A stretch of 64,000 bases of DNA. It comes from Yponomeuta sedellus. Lineage: Eukaryota > Arthropoda > Insecta > Lepidoptera > Yponomeutidae. The translations under genes and the position numbers were made by a program. The notes beneath the pieces are model-generated. The model was not told the origin of the DNA. It did not search any database and worked only from the letters and a program-made list of their open reading frames with translations. Positions 61,920 through 64,000 of this stretch are shown here, in pieces (the first letter of the stretch is position 1; every line of letters begins with the position of its first letter). The stretch covers positions 22,297,805-22,361,804 of the forward strand of contig OW203736.1 of the NCBI GenBank assembly GCA_934045075.1, read 5' to 3'.

Positions 61920-62048
61920 ATGAAGTCTTTTAAAACTAAACGGGCTGTTTTACTTCTGCTGCTCTTTCTAACTTGCACGGCATTGGCTTCATTGGTGAAA
62001 GTCAAGCGTAAAAGTTACTCTAAAAATGTATTTAATTCAAGCCATTGA
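61920..62048 (+). CDS. candidate signal-peptide exon or small secreted peptide
   Basis: A 42-codon frame starting MKSFKTKRAVLLLLLFLTCT: basic N-region, a leucine-rich core of about 14 residues and a small-residue ALA|S cleavage point near residue 23, then a lysine-rich end (LVKVKRKSYSKNVFNSSH). This is the shape of a eukaryotic secretory signal. The ATG has G at -3. A splice donor TTG|GTGAAAGT lies at 61995 just after the signal, so the frame may be a first exon and not a whole gene. The 61790-61920 leader is unique and GC-richer, and a TATA-like box lies 180 bp upstream. I do not recognise the protein; chance remains possible. Confidence 0.35.
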   Translation: MKSFKTKRAVLLLLLFLTCTALASLVKVKRKSYSKNVFNSSH

Positions 62049-62383
62049 AATTTTACGAAGCAAAATAAATAAAGGAGAGAGAGCATATGCAAAACTCCGA
62101 CTTGTAATAAAAATCGCACACAAGCTGCAGTACCAGGGCAACAAACACAGCAGGAGTGCAAAATTAATACTCATAGGGGCCAGATGTCGCCGCTTTCTTT
62201 CATATAAGCAGCGACACAATGGTACTAGAGAGGCAGGGACGCCAGGAGGTGGACCGAAACTTATTCGTGAGGGCTACGCGTTTGGGCGAATTAGGATGCT
62301 AAAAGGAACTCTTTTACATTTACGCAAAACACTAAGCAACTTTCTAAAAGTGTAGTAAAGTACTGACTACGCGAACACGGAAC
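62049..62383. other. unassigned sequence
   Basis: A 109-codon frame (62026-62355) is basic but shows no domain. If the exon at 61920 is real this would be intron. Confidence 0.3.
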
Positions 62384-62600
62384 GGACGACAGTGTGGGCC
62401 ACCAGATGGTCTGACGACCTCGGGGGTGAGTCTCTAAAATGCATAGTTGTCGTGCTTATATCATTCTATTGAAAAACCATGGGCCTGGTTACGGTGGAGG
62501 GCGGTCGCTGGATGCAGGCGTCATAAGACCGGGAAGCTTGGAAAACCATGTTTGTCCTGCAGTATGCGTCGAATGTCTGATGATTATAATGATCGATGAC
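62384..62600 (+). mobile_element. RTE-type LINE ORF C-terminus (R), interrupted
   Basis: ATRWSDDL at about 62400. After about 70 bp of foreign sequence come GGRWMQAS, a stop and DREAWKTMFVLQYASNV with a GAT-like tail. Same protein end as 13606. Confidence 0.6.
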
Positions 62601-63084
62601 TATAACAAGAATCACATAAAATGCAATTTCGCGATGCATTCCGCTCGCGATATCACTTATTCGATAAATATTAAACAGACACCTAGCGGTCGGGTTGTTT
62701 GTGTGTATAATAAATAAGTTTTCTTCTCACTGGTTTTGCTTCAAGTTGCCGATTTCGGCGTTCGTCATTCTCTCACAAACGCCTCTAAATGGGACACGCG
62801 CGCCGTTTGAGCGCGAAAATGTAAAGCCCGCAACTTGAGGGGCGAGTGTAACAATCCTCGACGCCTGAACGACTCCGCCAGGTGGCTGGGAAATGAGGGA
62901 ATAATAAATACAATATGTGCAAATGTGACTGAGGGCGGACCATTTCTGACTGTACCATTGTTCACAGAAAAATAGGGAAAGTTTTCGCTTGAATCGCCGT
63001 TGGATCGCCTTCTGGGTCGATATTTTGGTGAACAGTGGTAAACTTTGGTCTCTATTGATTTGAATACAATTCATCATCATCATA
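62601..63084. other. unassigned; GC-richer 62740-63010
   Basis: Unique, moderately GC-rich with GACACGCGCGCCGTTTGAGC. Frames up to 118 codons are unrecognised. Confidence 0.3.
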
Positions 63085-63302
63085 TCACACTAATATTATA
63101 AAGGCGAAAGTTTGTGAGTGTGTATGTTTGTTACTTCTTCAAGTCTTCACGGCTGGAGCGATTTGAATTAACTGGAATGAAGCTAACTGACGCTCTGGAT
63201 TAACACATAGGCTACGTTTTACTCCGGAAGAATATCTTTTACTGTTAATACACAATTTATTTTCCCTAATAATCCGCGGGTAACACCGCCGGGCACAGCT
63301 AG
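63085..63302 (+). mobile_element. non-autonomous Helitron, 218 bp
   Basis: Starts TCACACTAATATTATAAAGG after A and ends GGGCACAGCTAG before T, with a GC hairpin (CCGCGGG...CCGCCGGG region) just upstream. The TC...hairpin-CTAG layout inserted between A and T is that of Helitrons. Confidence 0.75.
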
Positions 63303-63694
63303 TTATAAGTCAAGTAAGTTAATCCGGATTCAAATGAATAGTGTGCTTACGAAAGTTTACTTTAAAAACTTTGGCCTCTGCCTACCATCACGGGACACAG
63401 GCGTGAGTTTATACGGAGAGCGATCGAATACAATTGTTAATGATAGGATCTACGGAGTAAGGATAAGTCAGCATGAAACAATCAGTGCGCAGTTTAATTC
63501 GTTGTCGTGTCCAGCAACGGATGACGTCAACAAAGCTGTGTAGAGTTACTAGGACGTCATGTTACTATTAGAGATGGTCTGCTGCTACAACCGAAGTCTT
63601 AAGCCGGCTATGACTATGGGATGTAATTGTAATATAATATACATTACATTTTGCTATCGCTATAACGTTATAGCGTTGTAGTCATCGCCGACAT
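63303..63694. other. mostly unassigned; LD scrap at 63369-63410
   Basis: CTCTGCCTACCATCACGGGA followed by CACAGGCGTGAG is an LD 3' remnant. The remainder shows nothing. Confidence 0.35.
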
Positions 63695-63727
63695 GAGTGA
63701 AATTTTTAGCCTCTATATAGGTTTTTT
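63695..63727 (+). mobile_element. T1 SINE scrap
   Basis: GAGTGAAATTTTTAGCCTCT then ATATAGG. Confidence 0.55.
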
Positions 63728-63734
63728 AAAGTTA

Positions 63735-63820
63735 TCGCTCGTCATACATTTTGTATGAGACCGGTTCACACTGTGCTATTATATTATTATAGCTTTAAAA
63801 TTAAAATGTATGACGAGCGA
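63735..63820. mobile_element. 86-bp MITE with TA flanks
   Basis: TCGCTCGTCATACATTTT at the left and AAAATGTATGACGAGCGA at the right, perfect 18-bp inverted ends, flanked by TA at 63733-63734 and 63821-63822. TA duplication would suit Tc1/mariner; with so short an element this is tentative. Confidence 0.65.
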
Positions 63821-63840
63821 TAAATTATTTATTTTATCAA

Positions 63841-64000
63841 ATTCAAATTCAAATAATTTTATTTCAACGTAAAGAATTTACATTCTGTTTGCTGAATGTC
63901 AATGTACAATGTTAAGTGTAAGCCGCCGCCTTCGGGCCGTAATTGTAGTGGAGAAAAAGGCAGCGGAAAAAAAAACTCCACTCTGACCATCTTTTCTCAA
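63841..64000 (-). mobile_element. LA LINE 3' UTR, continues past the window
   Basis: AATTTTATTTCAACGTAAAG, TTTGCTGAATGTCAATGTAC, GCCGCCTTCGGGCCG, TCCACTCTGACCATCTTTTC: complement of LA 25330-25500, still matching at the last base. The element body should follow outside the window. Confidence 0.8.

Overview
The window reads as one stretch of non-coding, repeat-rich nuclear DNA from an insect, most likely a moth or butterfly (Lepidoptera). That placement is inference from repeat types I recognise: Helitrons starting TC-ACACTAATATTA and ending CTAG, RTE-type LINE ends with GAA/GAT tails, tRNA-like SINEs with A and B boxes, Penelope-like terminal repeats and AT-rich unique DNA. I recognise no complete host gene, true tRNA gene, rRNA gene, CRISPR array or operon. 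The longest open frames are low-complexity or transposon-derived.

Family labels are local to this report. S5 is a SINE whose 5' end is derived from 5S rRNA (14-15 copies, five with the 5S part). T1 to T4 are tRNA-like SINEs. R is an RTE-type LINE seen as ORF C-terminal ends. LA and LB are two Jockey/CR1-like LINEs with reverse-transcriptase (RT) remains. LC, LD and LE are LINE 3' ends, with TCTTA, ATGT and TAAG type tails. PLE is a Penelope-like element with pLTRs (two families). MITEs include a group with 3-bp TTA target duplications (PIF/Harbinger-like).

Layout. 0-9 kb: S5, T2, RTE tails and a LINE insertion inside a T2 SINE. 9-21 kb: T1/T2 SINEs, a 205-bp ACAT microsatellite on a LINE end, a Helitron carrying a nested Harbinger MITE, a foldback, a 404-bp MITE and the best complete S5 copy. 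21-26 kb: an RTE LINE (minus) and the largest coding relic, an LA LINE with its RT domain and 3' UTR. 26-34 kb: two inverted T1 SINE insertions with target duplications, a GC-rich repeat-free island and an ATGT microsatellite. 34-40 kb: a 622-bp Harbinger MITE, a deleted MULE transposon and the Penelope element with an intact-looking GIY-YIG endonuclease. 40-53 kb: more S5/T1-T4, MITEs and a diverged local repeat block. 53-58 kb: clustered LINE ends and a 694-bp perfect TAAG array. 58-64 kb: a palindromic Penelope pLTR insertion, a candidate signal-peptide exon with TATA-like promoter, a Helitron, a small MITE and an LA tail running off the end.

How the parts relate: the autonomous elements (RTE, LA/LB, PLE, MULE) survive only as fragments, while non-autonomous SINEs and MITEs make up most copies. 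Target duplications at about a dozen places give a relative insertion order. The most unusual items are the 5S-derived SINE family, the recurrent inverted-duplicate insertions (two T1, one PLE) and LINE ends that seed very long tetranucleotide arrays.
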